A stretch of DNA of 64,000 nucleotides from the NCBI GenBank assembly GCA_020637595.1, contig JACKKE010000008.1, positions 156,923-220,922 on the forward strand. The letters run 5' to 3'. The position numbers were made by a program, and so were the translations under genes. Positions 7,563 through 17,857 of this stretch are shown here, one piece after another. Below the pieces are notes generated by a model, which was given only the letters and a program-made list of their open reading frames with translations, searched no databases and was not told the DNA's origin. Each line of letters opens with the position of its first letter. Positions within the stretch are counted from its first letter, which is position 1. The stretch is from Rhodobacter sp. GTDB lineage: Bacteria > Pseudomonadota > Alphaproteobacteria > Rhodobacterales > Rhodobacteraceae.

Positions 7563-9383
7563 TCAGCCCTCGACCTTGGCCATCCGCTTGCGCTCATGCG
7601 GGTCCAGATACCGCTTGCGCAGGCGGATCGACTTGGGCGTGACCTCGACCAGCTCATCGTCGTCGATATAGGCGATCGACTGTTCCAGCGACATGATGAC
7701 CGGCGGCGTCAGCCGCACCGCCTCGTCGGTGCCCGAGGCCCGCACGTTGGTCAGCTTCTTGCCCTTGAGCGGGTTCACTTCCAGATCGTTGTCGCGCGAA
7801 TGCTCGCCGATGATCATCCCCTCGTAAACCTGCTCCTGCGCGCCGATGAACATCCGGCCGCGCTCTTCGAGGTTCCACAGCGCATAGGCGACCGAGACGC
7901 CGTTCTCCATCGAGATCAGCACGCCCTGACGGCGGCCCTGGATCGGCCCCTTGTAGGGCGCCCAGTCGTGGAAGATGCGGTTCAGCACGCCGGTGCCGCG
8001 GGTGTCGGTCATGAACTCGCCCTGATAGCCGATCAGCCCGCGCGAGGGCACATGGGCGACGATCCGCGTCTTGCCGACGCCGGCGGGTTTCATCTCGGTC
8101 AGGTCACCCTTGCGCGGGCCGGTCAGCTTTTCGATCACCGCGCCCGAGAATTCGTCGTCGACGTCGATGATGACTTCCTCGATCGGCTCCAGACGCTCGC
8201 CGCCTTCCTCGCGGAAGATCACCCGCGGACGGCTGATCGACAGCTCGAATCCTTCGCGGCGCATGTTTTCGATCAGCACGCCCATCTGCAGTTCACCACG
8301 GCCCGAAACGACAAAGGCCTCGCCGCCGGGCGTGTCCTCGATCTTGATCGCGACGTTCGATTCGGCTTCCTTCATCAGGCGCTCGCGGATCACGCGCGAC
8401 TGCACCTTGTTGCCGTCGCGGCCCGCCAGCGGGCTGTCGTTGATGCCGAAGGTGACCGAGATCGTCGGCGGGTCGATCGGCTGCGCGGGGATCGGCACGT
8501 CGATCGAGGGATCGCACAGCGTGTCGGCCACGGTCGCCTTGGTCATGCCGGCGATGGTGACGATATCGCCGGCCACCGCCTCGTCGATGGGCTGCTGGCC
8601 GAGGCCGCGGAACGCCAGGATCTTGGTCACCCGGAACTGCTCGATCCGCTCGCCGGTGCGCGACAGCGCCTTCAGCGTGGTGCCGACCTTCAGCGTGCCG
8701 GCCTCGACCCGGCCGGTCAGGATGCGGCCGATGAACGGGTCCGAGCCCAGCGTGGTCGCCAGCATGCGGAAGGGTTCGGTCTGATGCGCGATCTGCTTGG
8801 GCGGTTCGACATGGCGGATCACCAGTTCGAACAGCGCCGACATGTCCTTGCGCGGGCCGTCCAGTTCGTTATCGGCCCAGCCGTTGATCCCCGAGGCATA
8901 AAGCACCGGGAAGTCCAGCTGCTCGTCATCGGCGCCGAGGTTCGCGAACAGGTCAAAGACCTCGTTCAGCGCGCGGTCGGGCTCGGCGGCGGGCTTGTCG
9001 ACCTTGTTCAGCACGACGATCGGCTTCAGCCCCAGCGCCAGCGCCTTCGAGGTCACGAACTTGGTCTGCGGCATCGGCCCTTCGGCCGCGTCAACCAGCA
9101 GGCAGACGCCGTCGACCATGCTGAGGATGCGTTCCACCTCGCCGCCGAAATCGGCGTGGCCGGGGGTGTCGACGATGTTGATCCGCGTGCCTTTCCACTC
9201 GACCGAGGTCGCCTTGGCGAGGATGGTGATCCCGCGCTCGCGTTCCAGGTCGTTGGAATCCATCGCGCGCTCGGTCACGGCCTGACCTTCGCGATAGACG
9301 CCGGATTGTTTCAGAAGCTCGTCAACCAGCGTGGTCTTGCCGTGGTCGACGTGCGCGATGATCGCAATGTTGCGAAGGTCCAT
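7563..9383 (-). CDS. typA: Ribosome-associated translational GTPase TypA/BipA
   Basis: This 606-residue EF-Tu/EF-G-type GTPase binds ribosomes and supports assembly and growth under stress. G motifs are clear: AHVDHGKTTLVDEL (G1), RERGITI (G2), DTPGHADFGGEVERIL (G3) and NKVDKP (G4). An EF-G-like III/V region and the BipA-specific C-terminal domain follow (NLEERGRMFIGAQEQVYEGMIIGEHSR, KGKKLTNVRASGTDEAVRLTPP). ATG 9383 (MDLRNIAIIAHVDHG) has an AGGAC site; an upstream in-frame ATG adds 12 residues not typical of the family. Length and motifs are those of an intact protein. Confidence 0.97.
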   Translation of the reverse strand: MDLRNIAIIAHVDHGKTTLVDELLKQSGVYREGQAVTERAMDSNDLERERGITILAKATSVEWKGTRINIVDTPGHADFGGEVERILSMVDGVCLLVDAAEGPMPQTKFVTSKALALGLKPIVVLNKVDKPAAEPDRALNEVFDLFANLGADDEQLDFPVLYASGINGWADNELDGPRKDMSALFELVIRHVEPPKQIAHQTEPFRMLATTLGSDPFIGRILTGRVEAGTLKVGTTLKALSRTGERIEQFRVTKILAFRGLGQQPIDEAVAGDIVTIAGMTKATVADTLCDPSIDVPIPAQPIDPPTISVTFGINDSPLAGRDGNKVQSRVIRERLMKEAESNVAIKIEDTPGGEAFVVSGRGELQMGVLIENMRREGFELSISRPRVIFREEGGERLEPIEEVIIDVDDEFSGAVIEKLTGPRKGDLTEMKPAGVGKTRIVAHVPSRGLIGYQGEFMTDTRGTGVLNRIFHDWAPYKGPIQGRRQGVLISMENGVSVAYALWNLEERGRMFIGAQEQVYEGMIIGEHSRDNDLEVNPLKGKKLTNVRASGTDEAVRLTPPVIMSLEQSIAYIDDDELVEVTPKSIRLRKRYLDPHERKRMAKVEG

Positions 9384-9440
9384 GAATTCGTCCTGATTGC
9401 TGCGCCGCCGCGCATACACGAGGAAAGCGGATTTGGCGAG

Positions 9441-10055
9441 TCAGGTTACGACATACCAGTCGCGGCGGTGGTTGAAGGCGATCACCGCGTTCAGGATCAG
9501 CGCCCCCAGCAGCGACCACAGCACCCGGTCGGCGGGCAGAAGCCAGGCGGCGACGGCGAACAGCACCAGGTCATGCACCAGCTGCGTGACGCCCGCGCGG
9601 ATGCCATAGCGGTCCTGCAGGATCATCGCCACGATCGACACCCCGCCCAGGCTGCCCGAGTGGCGAAAGAGGCCCAGCAGGCCCACACCCGCGCTGACCC
9701 CGAACAGCATCGCGGCGGCGGCAGGGTGGATGCTGTCGAGATGCACCAGCGGCTTCAGCGCCTCGGTCAGGGCCGAGACCAGCACCACGGTGCCCAGGCT
9801 CTTCGCGCAGAACACCGGACCGCGCAGGCGCCAGGCGAGGGCGAAGAACGGGATGTTCATGGCAAAGAACACCACCGAGAAATTCCACCCCAGCGCGTAG
9901 GACAGGATCAGCGCCACCCCGGCGGTGCCGCCGGTCACCAGCCCCGCGGCGCGCAGCAGATGCACACCCAGCGCCGCCTGCGCCGAGGCGATCACGAGGC
10001 CTTGCAGATCCTCGATGGGGGTGTAGTGGCGCGCGGAAGAAAGGTCAGTATCCAT
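9441..10055 (-). CDS. YitT-family integral membrane protein
   Basis: This 204-residue hydrophobic protein has five to six predicted membrane spans and matches the YitT/YczE-like DUF161 family (GLVTGGTAGVALILSYALGWNFSVVFFAMNIPFF, then GVSAGVGLLGLFRHSGSLGGVSIVAMILQDRYGIRAG). It lacks the C-terminal DUF2179 domain of longer YitT proteins. The start ATG 10055 (MDTDLSS) is chosen because the preceding frame has no ribosome site. It lies 57 bp upstream of typA on the same strand. Transport function is unknown for this family. Confidence 0.8.
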   Translation of the reverse strand: MDTDLSSARHYTPIEDLQGLVIASAQAALGVHLLRAAGLVTGGTAGVALILSYALGWNFSVVFFAMNIPFFALAWRLRGPVFCAKSLGTVVLVSALTEALKPLVHLDSIHPAAAAMLFGVSAGVGLLGLFRHSGSLGGVSIVAMILQDRYGIRAGVTQLVHDLVLFAVAAWLLPADRVLWSLLGALILNAVIAFNHRRDWYVVT

Positions 10056-10137
10056 GACCTGAATATGCTGCGTCGCGGCGAAAAAGTCCAATGCGTGATG
10101 CGAAAGGGCGCCATGCGGTGCCGGCATGCCTGCCGTG

Positions 10138-10467
10138 TCAGTGCGGCGCGGCGTTGGAGAACAGGTTGATCACCAGGATCCCGGCGATGATCAGCCCCAT
10201 GCCCAGAACCGCCGGCAGATCGAGGCGCTGGTTGAACGCCAGATAGCCGATTGCGGCGATCAGGCAGATCCCCAGCCCCGACCAGACCGCATAGGCGATC
10301 CCCACCGGCATGACCCGCAGGACCAGCGCCAGCAGCCAGAACGAGACCCCATAGGCCACCACGACCACTGCCGAGGGCCCCAGCCGTGTGAACCCGTCGC
10401 TGGCCTTGAGCGCGGTGGTGCCGATGGTTTCGAAGAAGATGGCGGCGGCGAGCAGGATCCAGGGCAT
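10138..10467 (-). CDS. Small multidrug resistance (SMR) family efflux protein
   Basis: The 109-residue protein has four transmembrane helices and the SMR signature: a membrane-embedded glutamate at residue 13 (AAAIFFETIGTTALKASDGFTR) and WSGLGICLIAAIGYLAFNQRLDLPAVLGMGLIIAGILVINLFS. Members work as antiparallel dimers that exchange protons for cationic drugs or guanidinium. It reads like the EmrE/QacE branch rather than SugE/Gdx, but the substrate cannot be settled from sequence. It is followed by the YitT-like gene on the same strand with an 82-bp gap. Confidence 0.9.
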   Translation of the reverse strand: MPWILLAAAIFFETIGTTALKASDGFTRLGPSAVVVVAYGVSFWLLALVLRVMPVGIAYAVWSGLGICLIAAIGYLAFNQRLDLPAVLGMGLIIAGILVINLFSNAAPH

Positions 10468-10569
10468 GGGGGTCTCCGGGGTTGGCGGGGTCTGTGTCGC
10501 AGGTTCCGAAGGTGCAGGGAAGGGGGGCGCTGCCCAGGATCACCGAGACAGTTTGACACCTTGCAGCGC

Positions 10570-10616
10570 CGGGCTCTGTCCGCCCGCCCGGGGATATCCG
10601 CGCCGCAAAGACGGGC
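10570..10616. repeat. Degenerate copy of the GGATATTT/GCAAAGATGGGG intergenic repeat
   Basis: The order of blocks GGGCTCTG, CCCGGGGATAT and GCAAAGACGGG follows the repeat at 17641-17684 with several substitutions. It lies in the 321-bp gap between the SMR gene and icd. The rest of that gap holds the icd promoter region. Confidence 0.5.
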
Positions 10617-10635
10617 CGGTGGTGGTTTGCCCGGC

Positions 10636-10685
10636 GCAATGTATACCATTGCACACAATTGACTTGACGACGGGTCCGCGATAGG
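10636..10685 (+). promoter_or_regulatory. Putative operator and promoter for icd
   Basis: An inverted repeat GCAATG-TATAC-CATTGC (10636-10652) overlaps a GTATAC core, a half-site pattern common to GntR/FadR-type operators. Just downstream are TTGACT (10659-10664) and GATAGG (10680-10685), a possible promoter with short spacing. This is pattern evidence only; no regulator gene is adjacent. Confidence 0.3.
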
Positions 10686-10788
10686 CGAGACAGCGTTGCA
10701 ACGGCAGGGCCGGCGGCAGTTCCGGCCCGTTTCCCGCCCGTATCCGCCCCGTTCCCACATTGTCGATCAGCTTTGAAGGATCCGACGC

Positions 10789-12984
<2,196 letters not shown>

Positions 12985-13009
12985 GACGGCAAAGGCCGTA
13001 AGCGATTGG

Positions 13010-13036
13010 AAACGGCCCCCTTGTGGGGCCGTTTTT
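13010..13036 (+). terminator. Rho-independent terminator of icd
   Basis: AAACGGCCCC/GGGGCCGTTT arms with a 5-nt loop are followed by T residues, 26 bp after the icd stop codon. From here to the csp terminator at 13260 I see no gene I can identify. Confidence 0.85.
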
Positions 13037-13259
13037 CATGGGGATGTCGAGGCGCCGTCCGAGCATATCGAAGTCTGCTCCAACGTGGTTTGCAGATCGC
13101 GCGGTCGGTGACCATGTCGTCATCAGACCAGAGGTGGAGGAAAGCGGCGGCACTGAGGGAGTGCTCGCTCCAAACACTTTATGGATTCGCTGCAACGGCT
13201 GACGCCAGACGCCAATGTCGACAACGCTATGGGTCTTGGGGGTGTGTTCCTCAACGAAA

Positions 13260-13281
13260 AAGGCGCCCCGGGGGGCGCCTT
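13260..13281 (-). terminator. Rho-independent terminator of the cold-shock gene
   Basis: On the minus strand, AAGGCGCCCC/GGGGCGCCTT arms with a 2-nt loop are followed by TTTTT, 22 bp beyond the csp stop codon. Confidence 0.85.
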
Positions 13282-13302
13282 CTCAGTCCGTTCGAACCAA
13301 AC

Positions 13303-13509
13303 TCAGGCGAGTTGCAGGTTCGAGGCCGACTCGCGGCCGCGGCGGTCGGTTTCCAGGTCGAAGGTGACCTTCTGACCGTCAGCCAGCTCGCGCAGGCCGG
13401 CGCGCTCCAGCGCGGTGATGTGGACGAACACGTCCTTCGAACCGCCTTCGGGGGCGATGAAGCCGTAGCCTTTGGTGGCGTTGAACCATTTCACGGTGCC
13501 GTTGGCCAT
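13303..13509 (-). CDS. Cold-shock protein, CspA family
   Basis: This 68-residue single cold-shock domain has the RNP1 motif KGYGFIAPEG and the RNP2-like DVFVHITAL. It binds single-stranded RNA and DNA and acts as an RNA chaperone. The opening MANGTVKWFNATKGYGFI is typical of alphaproteobacterial Csp. The ATG is preceded by a strong AAAAGGAG site. The 400-bp region upstream is free of other genes on this strand and could hold the long 5' leader usual for csp mRNAs, but no specific thermosensor fold was recognised. Confidence 0.95.
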   Translation of the reverse strand: MANGTVKWFNATKGYGFIAPEGGSKDVFVHITALERAGLRELADGQKVTFDLETDRRGRESASNLQLA

Positions 13510-13782
13510 CGTGAGTTCTCCTTTTGAATGCCATCCACACAGCGTGATGGCCCGGCTCAGTGTCGTCAGGGTCGCAACTGAAGCCGAAAAGGAAACAGAG
13601 GTCGCATGAAGAATCTTAGCAGGGGGCTACATGCGCTTTCCGGGCGGAAAAATCAAGGGTGGGTTTGCAAGGCAGCCCATTCGCCAGCCGAAAGCGCGGT
13701 GCAAAAACGCAGCGGTGCCGCGGTGGTCGAGGGGCGACCCGACAGCGAGACCCCGGGGCTGAACGGGGTCACGCTCGCGGGG

Positions 13783-13822
13783 GGGCTGGCACCTGGCGCA
13801 AACGGGCTGCAGGTGCCAGCCC
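13783..13822. repeat. Perfect 13-bp inverted repeat in the gene-free stretch 13510-13924
   Basis: GGGCTGGCACCTG and CAGGTGCCAGCCC flank a 14-nt loop. There is no T run, so it is not an ordinary terminator. The rest of 13510-13924 shows only the csp upstream region and the AGGAGG site of the next gene. Confidence 0.7.
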
Positions 13823-13924
13823 GACGCACGGCCGGCTTCAGAGCCATCCCGCTTGATGTCGATCATGGCGTTGCGACGCCCGGTGTCTAGGGTTTACCAT
13901 CTCGAGCCCGTTAGGAGGTTTGCC

Positions 13925-14536
13925 ATGCGTCCTGTCGTTTGTGCTGCCGTGTTCCTTGCATGTCCCGCAGGTGTGCTGCTGGCTGAAGAGGTGCCGCCGG
14001 TGACCTTGCACGCGCCGCCGGCCTATGCGCATCTGCCCGGTGACGAGGGGTGGGCGCTGGCCCCTTCCGCCACCGCGGACACGGCTGCCGCCACGCGGAG
14101 CCTGGGGCCGACGCAGCTGTTGACCGCCATGCTGCGGGTGATCCCGGTCACCGATCCGCAGGCGGTCGTCACCCATCGGAAACGTCCGCGGGAACATCTG
14201 GCCGAGGTGCTCTATGGCATGGGAGACACGCTGAACGCGGCGCTGGGCGTTCCGGCCTCGGGCGAGCCGCTGATCGACGCCTCGCCCTGGGATTACGCGG
14301 GGATGTGGTGCCTCTATTACAACGCCTTGAGCAGTGGTGCGCCCGATGACGCACATGCGGGGTCCTCGCGCGACATGTCGGTCGCCGGGGCGCTTTGTGC
14401 GCGGATCGACCCGCCGGCGGTGATCGACATGCGGATCATGGACGTGCGGCGCATGGCCAACGATCATTACGCGAATCTTGCAATGGATGCGGCGGATTTC
14501 TTCGAGACCCTCTGGTTCGATCCTCCGACGCACTGA
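13925..14536 (+). CDS. Exported hypothetical protein
   Basis: The 203-residue protein begins with a signal peptide (MRPVVCAAVFLACPAGVLLAEE). A strong AGGAGG site 7 nt before ATG 13925 fixes the start. The mature part has a few cysteines (WCLYYN, ALCARIDPP) and no motif I can assign. The ALCARIDPPAVIDMRIMDVRRMANDHYANLAMDAADFF end looks structured rather than random, and codon use matches its neighbours. It precedes the HSL-type hydrolase on the same strand by 75 bp. Function unknown. Confidence 0.65.
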   Translation: MRPVVCAAVFLACPAGVLLAEEVPPVTLHAPPAYAHLPGDEGWALAPSATADTAAATRSLGPTQLLTAMLRVIPVTDPQAVVTHRKRPREHLAEVLYGMGDTLNAALGVPASGEPLIDASPWDYAGMWCLYYNALSSGAPDDAHAGSSRDMSVAGALCARIDPPAVIDMRIMDVRRMANDHYANLAMDAADFFETLWFDPPTH

Positions 14537-14611
14537 CGGCGCCCGTCTTTGGGCTTGATCGCATTCGCGCGGCATGCCCAACTGACCCTTGGCCAGGATG
14601 AGGAGGGGCGC

Positions 14612-15643
14612 ATGGGCAAGCTGAAAATGTTGTGGACGCTTGCCGTCGTGCAGATGCCCGAACCGCTGGCGGCGCTGGTCTTTGCCGGGCGGCGGCGGGT
14701 TGTCGACGGGCGGCGCATCGACCCCAAGGCACAGGCGCTGGGCGCGCTGTTCGACCAGGTTCGGGTGCCGGGGGTGACCCCGACCCTGGCCGAAAGCCGT
14801 GCCTCGCTGCGGCTCCTGGCCGAGAAATTCGACCGGCCGTGCCCGGCTTCGGTGACCCGCCGCGACATCACCGTGCCCGGTGCGGCCGGGGATCGTCCGG
14901 GGCGGCTCTATGACACCGACCCGGACGGGGCGATGCGGCCGACGCTGCTTTTCCTGCACGGCGGGGGCTGGGTGCAGGGCGATCTGGAGACCCATGACGG
15001 GTTGTGCGGGCAGATTGCGCTCGAGGCCGGGTGCCGGGTGATCGCCCTCGACTATCGGCTGGCGCCTGAACACAAGTTTCCCGCCGGTCCCGACGACGTG
15101 CTGGCCGCCTATCGGGCGCTGCGCGAGCGGCCTGAGGCGTGGGGTGTGGATCCCACGCGGCTGGCGGTGGCTGGGGACAGCGCCGGGGGAAACCTGACGG
15201 CGGTGCTGATGCACGACATCGCCGCGGCGGGTCTGCCGATGCCGCGCGCGCAGCTGCTGATTTACCCGGCGGTTGATGCGCGGATGCAGACCCGCACGAT
15301 GCAGGAACTCCGGCAGGCCTATGTTCTGCCGGTCGATCGTATCGGCTGGTATATCGACCAGTATCTGCCCCAGGGGCAGGACCGCCTCGACCCGCGCCTG
15401 TCGCCGGTTCTGTCGCCACACCTGGCGGCCCAGCCCCCGGCCTGCGTGATCGTCGCCGGCCATGACCCGCTGTGGGATGACGGGCTGATGCAGGCCGAGG
15501 CGCTGGAGCAGGCCGGGGTGCCGGTCGAGATCCTGCGCTATCCCGGCCAGATCCACATCTTCGTCTCGGCGCGCAGGGTTGTGCCGCAGGGCGTCGAGGC
15601 GATCAGCCGGGCCAGCGTCTGGCTGCAGCGGGCGCTGGGGTAG
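14612..15643 (+). CDS. Alpha/beta-hydrolase of the hormone-sensitive-lipase (family IV) type
   Basis: This 343-residue esterase carries the HSL oxyanion motif LFLHGGGWVQGD, the nucleophile elbow GDSAGGN, an acid residue in the VAGHDPLWDD region and a C-terminal His in GQIHIF. It should hydrolyse short-chain acyl esters in the cytoplasm. Start ATG 14612 follows AGGAGG exactly; an earlier in-frame ATG lacks a site. The stop codon lies within a 28-bp palindrome. The physiological substrate is unknown. Confidence 0.9.
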   Translation: MGKLKMLWTLAVVQMPEPLAALVFAGRRRVVDGRRIDPKAQALGALFDQVRVPGVTPTLAESRASLRLLAEKFDRPCPASVTRRDITVPGAAGDRPGRLYDTDPDGAMRPTLLFLHGGGWVQGDLETHDGLCGQIALEAGCRVIALDYRLAPEHKFPAGPDDVLAAYRALRERPEAWGVDPTRLAVAGDSAGGNLTAVLMHDIAAAGLPMPRAQLLIYPAVDARMQTRTMQELRQAYVLPVDRIGWYIDQYLPQGQDRLDPRLSPVLSPHLAAQPPACVIVAGHDPLWDDGLMQAEALEQAGVPVEILRYPGQIHIFVSARRVVPQGVEAISRASVWLQRALG

Positions 15644-15667
15644 GATGGGCAATATTGCCCATCCTAC
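15640..15667. repeat. Perfect 28-bp palindrome of the GTAGG(A/G)TG repeat family
   Basis: The element reads GTAGGATGGGCAAT followed by its exact reverse complement. The hydrolase stop codon TAG is part of it. A nearly identical copy lies at 29848-29875. It could fold into the 3' end of the hydrolase mRNA. Confidence 0.85.
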
Positions 15668-15794
15668 GGGCACCCCGGGCTGTCCGTCTGCCCCCTGATA
15701 CGGGTTGCGGCGCCTGACCCCCTTTCCTTTCCCTCCAGACCGTGCAATAGGGCCGTGCCAAGCGACGACTCCCCCTGCAGACAGGAGCTCCCCC

Positions 15795-17246
15795 ATGCAG
15801 ATCCGCGAGGCCCTCACCTTCGACGACGTCCTTCTCGTGCCCGCGGCCTCGACCGTGCTGCCCTCGACGGCGGATGTCTCGACCAAGGTCACGAAATCCA
15901 TCCGTCTGAACATCCCGCTGCTCAGCTCGGCGATGGATACCGTGACCGAGGCCCGGATGGCGATCGCGATGGCGCAGGCCGGCGGCATGGGCGTGATCCA
16001 TCGCAATCTCGACCTCGAGGCCCAGGCCGCCGAGGTCCGCCGCGTCAAGCGGTTCGAATCGGGGATCGTCTACAACCCGATCACCCTGACCCCCGACCAG
16101 ACCCTGGCCGAGGCCAAGGTGTTGGCCGAGCGTTACAACGTCACCGGCTTCCCGGTGGTCGATGCCGGCGGCCGTGTGGTCGGCATCGTCACGAACCGCG
16201 ACATGCGCTTTGTCGACGATCCCAAGACCCCGGTGCGGGTGATGATGACCGCCAATGACCTGGCGATCCTGCGCGAACCCGCCGACCGCGAGGAAGCCCG
16301 CGGCATGATGCACGAGCGCCGGATCGAAAAGCTCTTGGTGGTCAACGCCGAGGGCAAGCTGACCGGCCTGCTGACGCTCAAGGACACAGAAAAGGCCGTG
16401 CTGCACCCGATGGCCTGCAAGGACGAACTGGGCCGGCTGCGCGTCGCCGCGGCCTCGACGGTGGGCGATGCGGGCTATGAACGCTCGGCGGCCCTGGTCG
16501 AGGCGGGCGTGGACCTGCTGGTGATCGACACCGCGCACGGTCATTCGGCCTCGGTTGCCGAGGCGGTCGAGCGGGTCAAGGCGCTGTCCAACGCGGTGCA
16601 GGTCGTCGCCGGCAACGTCGCCACTGCCGAGGCCACCCGTGCGCTGATCGGCGCGGGCGCGGATGCGGTCAAGGTCGGCATCGGCCCGGGCTCGATCTGC
16701 ACGACGCGGATCGTCGCCGGTGTCGGCGTGCCGCAGCTGACGGCGATCATGGACGCAGCCGGCGCGGCCGGCGAGACGCCGGTCATTGCCGACGGCGGCA
16801 TCAAGTTCTCGGGCGATTTCGCCAAGGCGATTGCCGCGGGCGCCAGCTGCGCGATGGTCGGCTCGGCCATTGCGGGGACCGAGGAGGCCCCGGGCGAGGT
16901 GATCCTGTTCCAGGGCCGCAGCTATAAATCCTATCGCGGCATGGGCTCGCTGGGGGCGATGGCGCGCGGCTCGGCCGACCGCTATTTCCAGAAGGATGCC
17001 GCCTCGGACAAGCTGGTGCCCGAGGGGATCGAAGGCCAGGTGCCCTACAAGGGGCCGGTCGGCGGGGTGATCCACCAGATGGTCGGCGGGTTGCGCGCGG
17101 CGATGGGCTATACCGGCTGCGCGACCGTGTCCGAAATGCGCCGCAACTGCCAGTTCGTGCGTATCACCGGCGCCGGGCTGAAGGAAAGCCACGTCCACGA
17201 CGTGCAGATCACCCGCGAAAGCCCGAACTATCGCCTGGGCGGCTGA
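15795..17246 (+). CDS. guaB: Inosine-5'-monophosphate dehydrogenase
   Basis: This 483-residue enzyme oxidises IMP to XMP, the committed step to GMP. The (beta/alpha)8 barrel is split by a CBS pair (about residues 95-210, with GFPVVDAGGRVVGIVTNRDMRF and LLVVNAEGKLTGLLTLKD). The catalytic loop GPGSICTTRIVAGVG places the nucleophile at Cys302, and ADGGIKFSGD and MVGSAIAGTEEAPGE follow. ATG 15795 has an ACAGGAG site. GuaA, the next step, is encoded at 29876 on the other strand, so the two steps are not one operon here. Confidence 0.98.
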   Translation: MQIREALTFDDVLLVPAASTVLPSTADVSTKVTKSIRLNIPLLSSAMDTVTEARMAIAMAQAGGMGVIHRNLDLEAQAAEVRRVKRFESGIVYNPITLTPDQTLAEAKVLAERYNVTGFPVVDAGGRVVGIVTNRDMRFVDDPKTPVRVMMTANDLAILREPADREEARGMMHERRIEKLLVVNAEGKLTGLLTLKDTEKAVLHPMACKDELGRLRVAAASTVGDAGYERSAALVEAGVDLLVIDTAHGHSASVAEAVERVKALSNAVQVVAGNVATAEATRALIGAGADAVKVGIGPGSICTTRIVAGVGVPQLTAIMDAAGAAGETPVIADGGIKFSGDFAKAIAAGASCAMVGSAIAGTEEAPGEVILFQGRSYKSYRGMGSLGAMARGSADRYFQKDAASDKLVPEGIEGQVPYKGPVGGVIHQMVGGLRAAMGYTGCATVSEMRRNCQFVRITGAGLKESHVHDVQITRESPNYRLGG

Positions 17247-17329
17247 TCACCGCGGGCGCAGGGTGCGCCTGCCCCTTGTTCCGTCGCGCCCCTTGACGCA
17301 GTCTGGGGGCGCCAGCGAGAGGGACAGAC

Positions 17330-17623
17330 ATGCGCAGCAACGGCTTTGACGAGGACGACAGCGATTTCGAGCCGGGAAACCGCGAGCTGTGGCCGCGCAT
17401 CCTGTGGATCGTTGTCATCACGATGATGATCTCGGTCGCGCAATCGGTCCTGTTCGCCGTCGCCGTGCTGCAGATCGTCATCATGGTCGCCAACCGCGGC
17501 CGCGCAAACGAGGATCTGGGTGATTTTGGAAGCATGGTCGGCGCCTGGGTCGCCAAGGCCGCCCGCTATCAATCCGCAGCCTCGGACCAGAAACCCTGGC
17601 CCTGGACGCCGATGGGATCCTAG
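17330..17623 (+). CDS. DUF4389 membrane protein
   Basis: The 97-residue protein has a hydrophilic N-terminus, a transmembrane stretch at about 24-51 (ILWIVVITMMISVAQSVLFAVAVLQIVIMVA), and the DUF4389 C-terminal pattern (NEDLGDFGSMVGAWVAKAARYQSAASDQKPWPW). The family is unstudied. It follows guaB on the same strand by 83 bp and ends just before a large inverted repeat. Confidence 0.75.
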   Translation: MRSNGFDEDDSDFEPGNRELWPRILWIVVITMMISVAQSVLFAVAVLQIVIMVANRGRANEDLGDFGSMVGAWVAKAARYQSAASDQKPWPWTPMGS

Positions 17624-17652
17624 GGCGGAAGCCCCGGGGGCTCTGCCCCCGG

Positions 17653-17730
17653 ACCCCCGGGATATTTGAAACGCAAAGATGGGGACAGACGCGCTGCGCC
17701 CCATCTTTGCGTTTCAAATATCCTGGGGGT
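17653..17730. repeat. Large inverted repeat made of two copies of the GGATATTT/GCAAAGATGGGG element
   Basis: A 32-nt element (17653-17684; core GGATATTTGAAACGC then AAAGATGGGG) is followed by a 14-nt loop and its inverse (17699-17730) with one mismatch. It lies between the convergent DUF4389 and pepF genes and would form a very stable hairpin in both transcripts, probably acting as a transcript end or protecting the 3' end. Confidence 0.85.
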
Positions 17731-17857
17731 GAATTCGGCGCAGCCGAAGAGGGGGCAAAGCCCCTGCCGCGCCGCGTCAGCGGCGCGCCGGGTCGCCCGC
17801 AGGTCAAAGCGTGAAACGCTTTCGGCCCAGGGCGAAACCCCGCCTGGCCTGCGCGTC

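Noticed and set aside
7179..10169. A ~990-codon open frame opposite typA and the YitT-like gene
   Set aside because: It crosses two well-supported genes, a terminator and intergenic DNA, with no recognisable motif.
13037..13257. A possible degenerate transposase remnant between icd and csp
   Set aside because: Short frames exist on both strands, but I could not match any transposase motif or find terminal inverted repeats, so no element is claimed.
14169..14536. Reading the exported protein at 13925 as part of a longer minus-strand gene
   Set aside because: The plus frame has an AGGAGG site and a signal peptide; the minus frame runs across the hydrolase gene and has neither.
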